A DNA stretch of 64,000 nt from Whalleya microplaca (taxonomy: Eukaryota; Ascomycota; Sordariomycetes; Xylariales; Xylariaceae): the NCBI GenBank assembly GCA_022497155.1, contig MU385783.1, forward strand, positions 108,874 to 172,873, read 5' to 3'. Shown here one piece after another: positions 35,874-48,338 of the stretch. Position 1 is the first letter of the stretch. The number at the start of each line of letters is the position of its first letter. The notes beneath the pieces are model-generated. The model ran no database searches. It was given only the letters and a program-made list of their open reading frames with translations, and was not told where the DNA came from. The position numbers and the translations under genes are program-made.

Positions 35874-37567
35874 TGTGAATTGTGACCCCTCCTTAGGCAA
35901 CACACAGGATGAAAGAGAGAATGGAAGGGTAACGAGGTGGGATATTAGGTCACAGAGAATAAATACACTTCTAGTCTCGCCAAGTCCGAGGAAAGAGTTA
36001 CATGTATTTGCATTAGAGACTGAAGGCACTCCGGACATGAGGCGTCAAGCGCGCCCTTCCTTTTTTTCACTTTAGAGCTTTTATATGAAATTTGAATTTC
36101 GAATCGGGGTGCTTGATATGCCAATTCCTACGATCCTTATTCCGGATCGGCCTCTGGGACCGACGTATTGGAGTGTGCGGTTCGCAGCAAACTTCTTACT
36201 TGGTAACTATAAATCATGCTGCTAGCTACGAAAGGCATGCAAGCCGTGCGTGCCTCGGCCTCTGATCTCCTGAAGAATGGTGACGTCCGTGATTTCGCAA
36301 ACGACTGTCCGCTCGGTGGCCGGGAGTTTCGGGCGCGTACCTAGGAATGGTTAGTGTTTGCCGTCCGGAGCGATCCAGAGCAAGGGTATCCCGTGGCACC
36401 CTGGCTAATGCTATTGGCTGATTTGCTTCATGATTGGATTTCACGGCATTTGCAGTAATGCCAGTTGTGAAACCCGAGAACAATAGGTCTGTGCTGAACT
36501 GGATCGGAGCATATCTTAGCAAGATCCCCGTACCCTGTTAGGCTAGCTAACCGATCAATGGGAAAGAAACACCGCCATCACAGCCACATATTGAAGTGAG
36601 GTACGGTTTAAGATTCAGTTAATCCTCAAACTCAAAGAGTTGTGCTATTAGACGATTGGATTGAAAAATTCTATCGCCTGTTGGTCTTCTGAACTAGCTA
36701 TTATTGCGAGGCATCTCGGTGTCAATGATGAATAGTATTCGGATAGCTAATACTATAGTTAGCCAAGAGGAGACTACCTATCATTAATTGATAGATGTGT
36801 GGCTGTGCCACATGGTCACAGTCGTGAGCCCTATTTGACCTAACAATCAGCCATATCTAGTCATGTTCAATAAGCCTAAATAACATTTGAACCAAATCAT
36901 TTTGTTATAACAAGCCCAGTCTTCTTATTGCAGCGAATCATAGTGAGTATAAATGTTAATAAGAGGCTTGTCACCTTTGGGTCAATTGAACAATTGAAAT
37001 AGTATGTAGCAATTCGATTATAGATATGCACTCAGCAGGTGGTGTCAGGTGCATGCAGTTGAAAAGAAACCGATCTCCAAAGAGTACGAATCAATTCAAA
37101 ATGTCACCCTGGTTCTACTAGGGATAATTATCAAGCCTATAAAGTATACACTTATAGCCGTTATATATGTATGGAATATCCTTTTGATTATTATTATGCA
37201 ATGGCTATTGAACCTGGGACATCTGTGATGCAAGAAGAATTGTGATAAAGGGGGCAAGGGGGTTGTGGAGGTGGTATTTTGATTGTTTGTGACATTGACC
37301 TCCAGTGTTTCCTCGTCCAGTGATGTACCTAAGTATATGATGAGTCAGCCGAGCGATAAGCGTGATAGACATGGTCCAAGCTCTTTTTACTTTTATGGAG
37401 CTCGCTTAGACCCTAGGCGAGACCACCAAGTACACTTTCTGCAAAATCCAATTTGTGAGCCTAGGCTAGCAGTTAACTTTTCGATTGAGGAGACTTCCTG
37501 ACAACTTCAGAAACACCACCGACCGTCATCTACATTTTGCCAGTCCCTTTCACATACCCTAGACAAT
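35874..37567. other. Intergenic region upstream of RPL43
   Basis: 1.7 kb between two divergently oriented starts. The right part (36600-37200) is clearly AT-rich. The only frame of any size (36226-36522, minus) lacks an ATG start and shows no motif. It must hold the promoters of both neighbouring genes. Confidence 0.55.
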
Positions 37568-38090
37568 ATGACGAAGCGCACAAAGAAGGTCGGTGTTACC
37601 GGCAAATACGGTACTAGGTGCGTACTCATCAATCATGACGCCTGCTATTGTCCAAACCCTCGAGCGACCTTATCTGTCGCGGCCGGTGGCCGTTGGCAGC
37701 CAGCCTGACAGAAGGAAGCGCCTGAGCGCCAGAGCGATGCGATATACGTCGGCCTACATACTGACCATCCCTCTCCGAATAGATACGGTGCCTCTCTCCG
37801 AAAGCAGGTGAAGAAGATGGAAATCACCCAACACGCCAAGTACACCTGCACATTCTGCGGCAAGACAACCGTCAAGCGCCACTCTGTCGGCATCTGGGAC
37901 TGCAAGTCTTGTGGAAAGACAGTCGCCGGAGGAGCATATACCGTCTCGTGCGTTGAAACCGTAGATACCTGGGAGACCCGGCCAGGAACCCATCGTTGTC
38001 GGAGGGTGCTAATACTCAAGTTTCAGGACTGCTGCCGCGGCTGCCATGCGATCAACGCTGCGAAGATTGAGAGAGATCCAGGAGGTTTAA
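37568..38090 (+). CDS. RPL43: 60S ribosomal protein L43 (eL43, L37a family)
   Basis: Structural zinc-binding protein of the large ribosomal subunit. It is split into three short exons, 37568-37617, 37783-37947 and 38027-38090, which join to 92 residues, the same length as yeast L43. The protein reads [20 protein letters not shown] at the start. It then carries the zinc-ribbon cysteines CTFC and CKSC (about residues 39-42 and 57-60) with [20 protein letters not shown] between and after them. It ends in an Ala-rich stretch followed by [12 protein letters not shown]. Both introns (165 and 79 nt) begin with the same donor GTGCGT, less common than GTAAGT. No single open frame covers the gene, so naive ORF calling misses it. 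Confidence 0.97.
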
Positions 38091-38220
38091 GTCGCAGGGC
38101 GAGGGGCTATGGTTTTTGCATTTGGCTTCGGTGTACAGGGAAAACGGATTTCTACGCATACCATGAGAGGTTATGATAACCATCGATGAAGTCCTCGGTC
38201 AGCATCAATAAAGATCACCA

Positions 38221-38743
38221 ATGGACATCAATTACAACCAGAGTCAGCCAGAATACTCGCCTCAACTTTTCCGAACGGGTGATGTACAAATACGACCCCG
38301 TTCTATTGTGCTTCTATGTGAACAGACCATTAGGCCTCTCGAGGTTCCTGAGTGTCGTGTGTGGGATTTTCGGATCTCCGAATGGTATATGCCTAAGATA
38401 TGGTGGCAATGTCCATCAGGCTACCCATCTCGTTCGATTTCCCTCGATGTATCGAATATTATACGCGATCTCGCACATGGGGAAGACGTAGTGACTGTGT
38501 GACAAGACGACAAGTGAGTGCATAAGTGAGGCTGGCAAACTCGGTACTTTCGCCATGACCAATTGGACGCTTCTACGAGTTTCGTCGACTCAATTATTCC
38601 TGTGCCCGGTGTGCTATCAGATCCACCATGGTGAGTCATCTAGCTGCCTACTCGACTCATTCCTTGAGCAGGATTTTATACACGCTATCGAGATGGAATC
38701 TTTGAACAAGTGTTCACACTCGGGGAATTCAGACTCATATTGA
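38221..38743 (+). other. Two small ATG-started ORFs of unknown status
   Basis: 38221-38502 encodes 93 residues with Trp- and Pro-containing segments (CRVWDFRISEWYMPKIWWQC). 38555-38743 encodes 62 residues with a single CPVC motif followed by YQIHHG. They are in different frames, lie just downstream of RPL43 and match no family I recognise. They could be exons of a small gene, relics, or chance frames in the RPL43 3' region. Confidence 0.15.
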
Positions 38744-39810
38744 TTGCTCTTACCCGAACCACCTAAATTCAGTCACAAGTATAAAATGATCCGATCTATC
38801 CAAATATGCATTGTTTTTCTCTCGTAATTGCATCCCTGAACTAACCATTTGACTACTCACGCCATCGTACGGCGGCAACTGGTGTGTTACTTATGAAGCT
38901 TCGGTTTGCACCTTAAGTCGCATTTGGTGTCTGCCCTGGAAATACACAGCCTCTAACCCAAATGTTTGGATGACGCCTGGCTTAGGTCTATGATTAACTG
39001 CACAGCCGTGGCAGACTGGACCCGAACCCAGGTACGATACACCTGTCTTTTTTTACGCACCAGGGACATATCTTGCTAAGGTAGCCAGCCCGGAAAGCCG
39101 GCCATATGTAATATGTGAGTGGATAGGAACTGCATAATAACCAGCCGTTTAGGGAGGTGGTGTGTATGTATGTTCCTTCGCCAAATCCTTCTATCTGCCC
39201 CGTCATTGGAGGAGGTCTGAGACGGCAAGTGACGCTGCATCAGCCGCGATACTGTCGGTACGTACTCTACGCTGAGATTCAGGAACACCAACGCGCAAAC
39301 ATCTAAGAAAGGACCCTGCTGGCACCTGGCGGGCCAACTCGCTTTGGAAAGTCGCAACCATAGGCGACAAGACAACAGGTCCAAGAAAAAAAGAGCTCGC
39401 ATATTCGAATCTATAGATCCGAATTCGTTGCCAAAAGCGAGCATCAGGGCTTATCTCATTATCTTATGATTATTATTGTACGAGGTCAGACTGGGTTCCC
39501 GATGACGAATTGAAAGGCCGGGTCGGTTGGGACAATCTTCTGCGACTAGGGACTGTGTAAACTTGCTTGTCGACTCTCGGTTTCCGGCTAACAAAGAAAC
39601 TAACAAGACAAGCAATCACGACGATAATAAAATCACCAGCTCTAACAACTCCAACAACTCCAACAACTCCAACAACCCCAATAATTTGGTGGCTTTTTTG
39701 GTCATTAGGTTACCTAGCAGCCTACCTAGGTGGGCAGTCATCTGTTCCCCTCCCGTCATCACAGGGTCGGCCAGACTTGCGAAAGCTGCCCCCGTACATA
39801 CGTATGTGTG

Positions 39811-39846
39811 TGTACATACATACATACACGTACATACATACATACA

Positions 39847-39877
<31 letters not shown>
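39811..39877. repeat. (TACA)n microsatellite
   Basis: A run of TACA/CATA tetranucleotides, perfect from about 39831 to 39877, preceded by imperfect copies. It lies about 1 kb upstream of the RING-PHD gene. Confidence 0.9.
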
Positions 39878-40895
39878 TGCCCTTTGACAAGCAACAAGGG
39901 ACTGCCACCCGGGGCCAAGGGTCTAAGAAGAGACGTCAGCTGATTGGGCCCGCTTAGGCCAGCTAAAGGCAGACACAGGCAGCGCTAAACTCGTCAAAAT
40001 CCCATACCTGCTGGGCCCCTCCATTCTCTTCCACTTTCACCACACTGACGAACGTCTTAGCTACTGCTAACTATCTTGTTGTAACTCGTCAACCACTTCC
40101 AGCCAAGGTTCCCAACCTAACGTTCAAACTGACAGCCAGGCACCACCTGGGCTAGGACTTGTCTTGTGGCACTTTCGAATCCAGTCCGGCCACAGAATTA
40201 GCACGAACCTAATAACAGGCCAAAAGTCGCCCAGTTATTAACATCAATTAATAACATACCCGGTTACTTCCTGCTCAAACGTTCCAACGGGCCAGCCAGC
40301 CAGCCAGCCAGCTCCCCTCCCCTCCCACCCCCAGTTCTTTTACCCTTCGAGAGCAAACTGCACTCATTGCACTGCATTTGATCTCACTCTATTATTCTGC
40401 CCACCCACCATTACATACAACCACTACGACCGCCACCACCACTACCGTCTTCAAAACGTTGTTTCTGGACAAAGCTCGGTTAATTATCTAATCCAGCCCA
40501 GGCCACTTCTGCCAAACAGCAATCTTCGACCTCCTCGACTCCCTTCAAGACATCATCACAAGAGTTTAGATCCAGTGGCAACCCATACTAGCACTTTTTT
40601 TCTTTTTGCCCCCCATCATTGTTCTTGACGAATTCAACTGCACATACACGAAGAATAACACTACTGCCGTCGTGGTTCCATATCTACAAACCACCCCTCG
40701 AGTATTATCGACTGCCACATTGTCAATCAATCCATTAATCAACCTACCTTACCTTACCTATCTATCTCTCTACCCACCCACCCACTTTCGCTCGACTCAC
40801 CCCGTTTACGGCTTGCTGAAATCCTCAACCAGACTTACCTTAAGTCATTTATATGTTCCATTTTCAGCATCGACAATTCATGAAATTCTGCCCTG

Positions 40896-42947
40896 ATGGC
40901 TGATCAATGCATTGTATGTCTAGAAAATCTAGATGCACAATCGTCGCCCCCTGCACAATTGCCACTGTTTATGCACGATGAGTTACAGAGCTCTTCGTCT
41001 GAGCCCACGCCCGTAGTGGCGGGTGGAACCGTGCAGCTATCGCCAGAATCACCGCTTCGCAGTGTCACAGGTACTGCCAGCGGTACTGCCAGCCCCGGCG
41101 GCAGCGACGACAATCAAATTGCCGTTATTCAAATATGCGGCCACGTCCTACACGATACTTGTTTACGAGAATGGACTGGAAAGGCTAATAGTTGTCCAAT
41201 ATGTCGCCAAGCATTTCACTTGGTGCATGTTTACGATAAGATCGGAGGTGAGTTGATGCATCTTCGTAGCTACGCATCGTCACAACACAAGCTAATTACT
41301 CTTCTGCTAGGTAACCAAATTTCCTCTTATAAAGTAGAGGATAAAAAGCAAGTCGTCGAATTTGACCCGCAAGCGTGGCTAGACGAGAATCCCGAAGAAG
41401 AGGAGGAGGTACGGTCGTGCCCCATCTGCAATAATTCCGATCACGAAGAGGTCCTCCTCCTCTGCGACAGCTGCGATGCACCGTATCATACATATTGTGT
41501 TGGCCTTGAAGCTGTTCCTCGGGGGCATTGGTTCTGTATGGAGTGCTCAGATACGGCTGCCGAGCTCCTGGCAGCTGAGCTCGAGGATCCAGACGTTGCT
41601 GCAAGTGGGTTCGCAGGCTTCAACGATGGACACTCGGATTATTTGCCACGTACCCAGGCAACTATGCGACGAGCCAGACGGCGAGCCCGTTCGGATGAGT
41701 GGCAAGGTGCCTGGGGCCAAATTGCTGGCCGGATCTGGGATGTACTAAATCTTGACCTCGACAACCATGATGATGACGAAGCTTTGCGAAACTACCGACG
41801 ATCCCAGCAGCGAAGGGAAAGAGAACGACGCGAATACCAGAGATGGCAACAACGTCTCAATATCGCAAGTCGTCTCGGGGCTCGCGATGTGTTTGTTAAC
41901 AACATCTCTAATGTTCTACCTCATCCTGTCACGCGGCAACAACAACAACATTCTCCTCCGCCACCTCAGGAGACACCGGAGGAGAAACAGGCATGGGGCG
42001 CCTTGGAGAAGGCCATGGAGGTCAATGTCCCGAACCGTTCAACTCCGAACCATCGCAAGCGAAAGTCTCGTTCAGTAACTGCCTCTCCAGTGGAGCCACA
42101 GCAGCAGCCAGAACGTAAGCTCAAGCGGCCTCGCACAAAACGTGTTCCTACGACGGGACCCCAAGCAGAAGCATCCTCCTCATCAAATCCACGTCCAGTG
42201 CAGACCAGTCAGCCTGCAGCAAATGGACCTATTTTAAGCACGAGTCCAATTTTACAACCGTCTAATGACGAGGCTCCATCTTTTCTCTCTTCACTACTAA
42301 AGGAAGTTGAGATGAGCCCGTCTTCTGACGATGAAAACATTCGTGCGCTCTTTGTTTCGCCTAGACCAGCAGCTGATCCATCATCACCTGCTTCTTCCCC
42401 ATCGCCCTCAGCTTATAGCAGCCCGCGGGCTCTCTCAACTACACCGCCGCCACGTGCGCTGAACGACCGGCCGTGCTCGCCTCTCTCGCTGAGCTCGAGA
42501 ATTGAGCCGATCTATCCCCCTGCAAACTACGTATCACTTCGAAGTGGTGATCATAGCGATTCTGAATCCAGAACTCGCCAGCCTACGCATCACCATCTGC
42601 ATACTGGAGGAAGCCGCTCACCTGAGATTGAACAACCTAGACCTCGGCGTCAGCAGCCGAGTAATATCAACACCAACTTATCACGCTCGCAAGATTCATC
42701 GCCTACGCGGGGTGCATTGCCGTTTGAAATGAAGGAGAACATAAGTGGCATCGTTAAGGACGCTCTTAAGCCACATTGGAAATCCGGAAATATCACGGCT
42801 GATCAGTACGCCTCTATTAATCGCGACCTGAGCCACAAATTATACAGGGAGGTTTCTGAGGATGCGCTCAACGATGATGCTCGTCAACGCTTTGAGAAGA
42901 TTGCAACTAAGGAAGTTACAAGGGCAATCGCTGATCTCAAGACATGA
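40896..42947 (+). CDS. RING and PHD finger protein, Asr1/PHRF1 type
   Basis: Likely nuclear ubiquitin ligase of the RING-PHD-CTD-binding type; yeast Asr1 of this family binds the RNA polymerase II C-terminal repeat and ubiquitinates polymerase subunits. The frame is open throughout (683 codons), but a 63-nt segment at 41248-41310 has GTGAGT, GCTAAT and CTGCTAG signals and is probably an intron. Exons 40896-41247 and 41311-42947 then give 662 residues. The RING runs from CIVCLENLD at the N-terminus, across a Ser-rich insert, to CGHVLHDTCLREW and CPICRQ. After EFDPQAWLDENPEEEEE the PHD finger follows (CPICNN, CDSCDAPYHTYC, HWFCMEC). The middle is disordered and Ser/Pro-rich. The last ~75 residues form a conserved helical domain (VKDALKPHWKSGNI) resembling SRI/CTD-binding domains. 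Confidence 0.9.
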   Translation: MADQCIVCLENLDAQSSPPAQLPLFMHDELQSSSSEPTPVVAGGTVQLSPESPLRSVTGTASGTASPGGSDDNQIAVIQICGHVLHDTCLREWTGKANSCPICRQAFHLVHVYDKIGGELMHLRSYASSQHKLITLLLGNQISSYKVEDKKQVVEFDPQAWLDENPEEEEEVRSCPICNNSDHEEVLLLCDSCDAPYHTYCVGLEAVPRGHWFCMECSDTAAELLAAELEDPDVAASGFAGFNDGHSDYLPRTQATMRRARRRARSDEWQGAWGQIAGRIWDVLNLDLDNHDDDEALRNYRRSQQRRERERREYQRWQQRLNIASRLGARDVFVNNISNVLPHPVTRQQQQHSPPPPQETPEEKQAWGALEKAMEVNVPNRSTPNHRKRKSRSVTASPVEPQQQPERKLKRPRTKRVPTTGPQAEASSSSNPRPVQTSQPAANGPILSTSPILQPSNDEAPSFLSSLLKEVEMSPSSDDENIRALFVSPRPAADPSSPASSPSPSAYSSPRALSTTPPPRALNDRPCSPLSLSSRIEPIYPPANYVSLRSGDHSDSESRTRQPTHHHLHTGGSRSPEIEQPRPRRQQPSNINTNLSRSQDSSPTRGALPFEMKENISGIVKDALKPHWKSGNITADQYASINRDLSHKLYREVSEDALNDDARQRFEKIATKEVTRAIADLKT

Positions 42948-45456
42948 CATCGCCATAATTTTGTCCCAAAAGAAACGAGAACAATCGAACGAAATTTGGC
43001 ATTTGCGTGGCGTTTCACGGCTGACTGGGCATTATTAGAGGTTCTGGGTGACACAAAGCCATTGGACTTGTCTAGATACCCTGGCATGGATGGTTTTGCT
43101 TTACTCTTTAGGCGCACGATGCTCATACTGGTGTCCTTGTCGCATACTCAACGGCGTTCAGCTTTGGGGGTTTTTGGAGCAGTCTTCCGTATAGCTGCGG
43201 ATGGATAATAGCATGCATATTAGCAGGAGAAAGCTTCGTTTAGATAAGGGTCCTTAGGGATCATTTTCTATGGGTTATTATGATGCTAGTTGGGATTTTG
43301 GACTGTGTATACTTAGATCATCAAATGAGACAGACAGAAAGACACAAGGAATTGATATCCATCATTGTGTGGTTACATTGCCTAGCCTCTACAGACGCCC
43401 GATACTTGATTCTGAATATGAAGGCTACTCTAGTGGTGTGATTCATTTGTTTACCCCAACAAGTCTGAGCGACTAAAGCATGTAGTTAGTAATTGTTCAA
43501 GTAAATAATCATAAATACGAGTCTACTGGGAACGAGAATTATAAAGTCTACATTAAATACCTATAAGACAGGACCAGCACCGAGATGACAGAGTTCACTC
43601 TATTACAGTTTCGTGGGATTCGACTATGAAATGATGTTGAAAAGGAGGTTAGTCATACAGAGTATATGTAGGTACCCGACTCCTGCCTGAAGGACCTCAG
43701 CCACAAGAAAAGGGGCACATTGTGGCTGGGTAGTTATGGCTAGCACACACCGACCCCGCGACCCACATCCACCAATCCACCTGCCATCTAACAAAACCAT
43801 CGGTTCATTTTCGTCGCCGTGTTTTTCTCTTTTTCCTCTTTCTCTCCAAGGCACCATTCCTTATCATCAAGACAATCCCATATTACTCTTCCAGGGTGTC
43901 ATGACCATTTACGCGTGCCGAGAAGGAGGATCGCAGTCTTTTCGCTAGCAGTACCTGCAGATTTCCTTCCACTGGGTCGCTGTTAGATAGATACTGCCGA
44001 CATTACTTTTTTTTTTCTGAACATTTTCGTGAATTTCCCGTGAATTTTCGGCGTCCTTGGCCTTGTTGTCTGTTAGCTTAGCCGCTTAGTAAGTGAGCAC
44101 ATCTTGCTATCCTGCTGCTGCATTGCACCGTTTCATGTATATGCTCCTTGCAACTTCATGACAGTTGTGAAGGGCTATATTCTCGTTTCTGTGTGTAGTC
44201 GTAACGTGGCGTAGCTGGCAGCCTACGCGAAGGTGAGCCGCCTAGCTAAGCTACCTAGGCAGCCAGTCTGGCAGTCTGGCAGCCTGGCAGCCTGGCAGCC
44301 TGCCTACGTGTAGGTTGGTTCATGCTACCAATGTCCATCTGCTTGTCCTGCTTTCCCAGCCTCCTCATATACAACCTCAGGTTAGGTACGGAATAGGTAT
44401 TTGCAGCCATCATGCCCGCACACATGGAATTTCCATCTAGCTTAGGTAATACCAAAGCCCCGTTTTCGGTGTGTGTACTGTGTAATTACCTTACTGTAAA
44501 CGGAGCCAGTGCATAAAAGACTGGGGATCGCGCTCGCCCGCCTATGATAAAGTAGGTAGTCTTCGAGACAATGTCTCTGATCTCAGTGGGTAGATGAAGA
44601 GTCAGACCGGAGCTTAACGAATTGGTAAATGGTAGGTCATGATGACCTTCGGTGTCTCATAATTGCCCACTGCCCACTGCCCGCCTACTGCACTCGGCTA
44701 TGCACATTGACTCTTGGCTTCCATGGCTGCAGCCCCCCTCTATGTATGTATGCGTAGGTACGTAGTCTTTTAACATATGACAGAATGACAGAAATGACGA
44801 GTGCCGAGCATCGCCTACCGCACGCCTGATTTTGATTTCGATGCCTGCTCGGTATTAGGACCGGAGCTGCTTCTGCATTAGTTTAGCATAGTCAGAGAGA
44901 GATAACATGAGAAGAAAGTTCAATACCCAAACTCTGATAAAGGGGTCCAGATATTAGCCTGAGATGAACCTTGCTCTCCGACTTAATAGCGATTTCCAAC
45001 CTAGGTAGATCCCGTAGGACTTGCGCACATGATACAATTGCACAAGTTGGTGGCTTGATTTAACATTGTGTGCTACGAGAATAGTTACATCAAGTCAGTC
45101 ACGTTCATCATCCGGTACCTGGCGGAAGAAATATGGTGATTTTGTATACAGAGTAGAGAGGCGGCTCTGTAGATGGTCAAAGCAAAAGCCAACGACACAA
45201 CAGATGCCTTGAAACCATTTCCCCCGATCCTGCTATGAAGTTGCGATGCCCCATGATTTTGGGGCTTTTTGGTATCAACAAAACAACAACATTGCTCAAA
45301 AAAACAAAAAAAAGTCCTTGCTATAACATGCATCATTCCGTTGCATGAGTTGGTACGTTTTATTGCCTTCCCCCAACTCGTTCGACTAGGGGAAGGAATA
45401 GAGAGACCGCATAATGCATAAAGTTTATCCGTCTCTCGTGTGTGTGTGTATATGGG
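42948..45456. other. Intergenic region
   Basis: 2.5 kb between two convergent genes. The largest frames are short and motif-free. It has a tandem repeat at 44264-44302 and many short TAGGTA-type motifs. Confidence 0.6.
44264..44302. repeat. Tandem repeat of an 8-nt unit
   Basis: Five copies of CAGTCTGG/CAGCCTGG in a row, with the first two and the last three differing by one base. Confidence 0.85.
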
Positions 45457-47982
45457 TTATGTGGTAGCAGCTCCTCCACCCGGGGGGTCTTCGTCACTAT
45501 CGGCAGATTCAGAGCTCAATTTCCTAGCTTCAGCTCTGAGGGCTGCGCCTTCGTTAGACTCCATCTTGTCTGTAGCATCTCAAGTCAGTAACAACACTTT
45601 GTCGAAATTTTCGCAAATAATGTAAACTCGTAAGACCATCAAGCTCGTAGCTCTGGAGCAGGGCCAAAGAGACTTATGATGCAGTGAAACTAGGACTGAG
45701 GGGTTAATAGGGTATCACGGGAACATACGTAATCGCTCCTTCATCAATATATCATCGCCCGGCGTCACCTCAAACTCTCCCTCGGAGTCGGAGTCTGAAT
45801 CTTCACGCTCAGGAGACGTCTTCTCCGCAGGCAAGCCGCCCTTAGAAGCTACGACGAGAGCTTCTTTGGAAATATCTATCATAGCCCGGCGACCAGCAGC
45901 GTTTCTCAACAAGCTTGCCGGATCAATTGGCTTGATGGTCGGATCATAGGCTGCAGGTAGTCCGACAGCGACGGCAACACGATGGGCCTCCTCATCGGCA
46001 GTGATATTCGGCTCTAGCTCATACATGCTGCTGTTGTCGCTATCGGCTTCGTGTTTCTGTCCTGCTAACATATGAATATAGCTTTGCCGAGAAGGATCAT
46101 GGGCTCTCTTTGCCTTTTTCTTCTCGCGCTTTTCCGTAGGACGCACCACCACAACAGGCACTGGCGAATACTGCAGGCAATATTTCGAAAACGAACTACG
46201 GTTAACGAGGAATCCCTGAACCCCGTCGAGACTCCGTCCTTTCGTGCCGACGATCAACATAGACGGCTGGTAAATTTTGATCTAAGTAGATTCAGGAGAG
46301 TCAGTCTCATAATTCTTGCGTGTACGCCTAACAACAGAAATACTGACAAGATGTTGGAATGTGTTATGCAATTTTCCAACGGCATATTCCAAGACCAACC
46401 CAATTGCCCGATTCTGCGTATTCTTGGCCTGAATAGACTCCATGAGAGCCTTCGCATCTTCTTGATATGCCTTGTCTGTCAGGCGAACCTGAGTCTCAAT
46501 GACCCGAACACAGACTATCTCGTCTCCATCGTCCACTAGCTCGTCCAGTAACCACTGCAGGGCGTGATCCGAATAAGAGTTGTCATCTACACCGACCATG
46601 AAGGTGCGGTGCCGGCGTTTGTACTGGAAGCCTGCATGTCGAACGTTAAGTGTAAACGATATTGGATTGTAGTCGGTCGATTCGCCGAGGGGAATGTTGT
46701 CGAAGGCTACATGAGATTCAAACCTTTGGGAGTGAGGGGACTCGGTCAGCGTCTCGGTTGCCATCAGGTCAGAGAAAGAGGGGGGAGATGTGAGTAAAAG
46801 TCTGATAGAACAAGTATAAGAAATCAGGCCCGTCTAGTTAGTATATGGTAGACCGTTGGACCGTTTGCGCGAATTCCAGCAATCAGCAATCAGGAAGATC
46901 TCATGTCTAGCCCAGTAGTTTCTACAGCCCAGCTTGCTATGCCTTGATGGTCTAGCTTCCCGGGCCACTTGTCAAGGCATGTAATGTAATGTACGTATGT
47001 ACAACGCTTTGGGATGAGAGTGTGGGGTGTTTGCGGTGGGCGGGGTAGCATGGGCGCCGGTTCGACGAATGACGCTTAGCAGAACACGAAGTTGGAGTAG
47101 CCCACGCGATTTCAAATAGGACTAGCCTGGCGATCCTGACGACCGACGACATGCGACCAAGGGGTAGTAAACATGGTCTAAGGCACCTCCAAGCTGTCAA
47201 ACTGCTCATGACCACTATCCCTCGTCGAAGAGTCATGAACACAGTAGTGGCGGTTTGCGCTCGGCCGCTACTCGCTTAAGCCCTCCCGATATATCGTGGC
47301 GGAGAACGGGAATTGGCGATGCCGCAGCATCGCAAATATGCGCAATTGAAGACATGGGGTCCTCTCATTGTGATGGAGTCCCTCGGCTGGGATCGAGACG
47401 GTATTTCCAGCCAGATGATGCTGTCGACGACGATGCGACAGATTTCCATCCATGGCTGATATATGCGACTGGTATCACTGGTATAGAATTGCGCACATAT
47501 ATACTAGACATGTGCGCACTTGCGCAGATATGAAATAGGTAGGGGAGAGACAAGGAAATATGTTTGACTAACCTGCGATGTGGTGGTGAGGCCGCCCGAA
47601 TCCGGCTTCCAACATTAGGTTTCTTTAGGCCCTGAGGCAGCTTAGGATCACTAGGCGCCCGAAAGGTGACAGACGAGATTGACCCTTTCCTAGACGGAGG
47701 ACCACTACTCCCCGTGCTGGAGGCGGTCTCACCTGGGGTCGCAACACTCGCGTCTGCCATATTCTCAGTCTCCTTCTCTTTGCTCTTCAAGACGGTCGCG
47801 GCCGATCGCACGGAGTCGGTCCGAGATATGCTTGTGTCCCCGGCGTCGCTTGGCGAATTTGCGCCGGACAACGAGCTCTTCTTCCTCAGGGAGAAATAAT
47901 CCGATTTCTTAAGCGTCGGGTACGACCTAGGAGAGGCATCGGCCCCGGGGCTTACTACCGGGGTTGCACTATCCCCAGACAT
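45457..47982 (-). CDS. Universal stress protein (UspA) family protein
   Basis: Fungal UspA-domain protein; members bind ATP or act as stress-linked regulators. The core is firm: an exon ending at 46348, then 45729-46281 and 45457-45569. The domain reads HRTFMVGVDDNSYSDHALQWL, later MLIVGTKGRSLDGVQGFLVN and YCLQYSPVPVVVVRP, so the G-2x-G-9x-G(S/T) ATP-type signature is partly present. A C-terminal acidic, Ser-rich tail follows. Upstream, a Ser-rich exon from 47982 to 47573 (ATG in context EMSGDSATP) ends at a GTTAGT donor, and its phase matches an acceptor at 46801. This gives 509 residues but needs a 771-nt intron. A shorter form starting at the ATG at 46764 (360 residues) is the alternative. 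The upstream frame stays open to about 48305 without another ATG, so an additional 5' exon is possible. Confidence 0.75.
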
Positions 47983-48307
47983 TTCGACCGGTAGGCGATG
48001 TTTCGAGACGGCACCGATGCGTGGGCTGGCTATACCTGACTCACGTCGCCTCAGAAAGAGGGCGGAGAAAGCGGATTCGTTTGCGACGGCATTGAGATCG
48101 AGGGCGCGCCCGAGATTCAGAGGGCTACCTGCGCGGCGCCACCTACTTCTCGCAATGCCCTCGTTTTCGCTAGGTGGAGGTGGAGGAGCCAAGGTGGTTC
48201 TATCAGGATTTGAACGAGCAGATGGATGCGCCACGGTGTGGGATGGAATTGATATTGGCGGAAGAGGAACTAGGGAGTTGGGTGTGTTTTTATTAAGGCC
48301 GGCTCAG

Positions 48308-48338
48308 CAGGTAGGCAGGTAGGCAGGTAGGCAGGTAG
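48308..48338. repeat. Tandem repeat of GGTAGGCA units
   Basis: About four copies of the 8-nt unit CAGGTAGG in a row, upstream of the stress-protein gene. Confidence 0.85.

Larger units (their letters stand above)
38091..40895. other. Intergenic region with long leader of the RING-PHD gene
   Basis: 2.8 kb. The left part has two small ATG-started frames (38221-38502, 93 residues; 38555-38743, 62 residues), described separately. The middle holds a CAACAACTC repeat at 39646-39676 and a TACA microsatellite. The stretch 40000-40895 is pyrimidine-rich with CCAGCCAGCCAG at about 40300-40320, a composition typical of long fungal promoters and 5' leaders. Confidence 0.55.

Noticed and set aside
40604..40895. 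Upstream frame ending at the RING-PHD start codon
   Set aside because: It is open by chance in pyrimidine-rich leader sequence and begins without a credible ATG context or motif.
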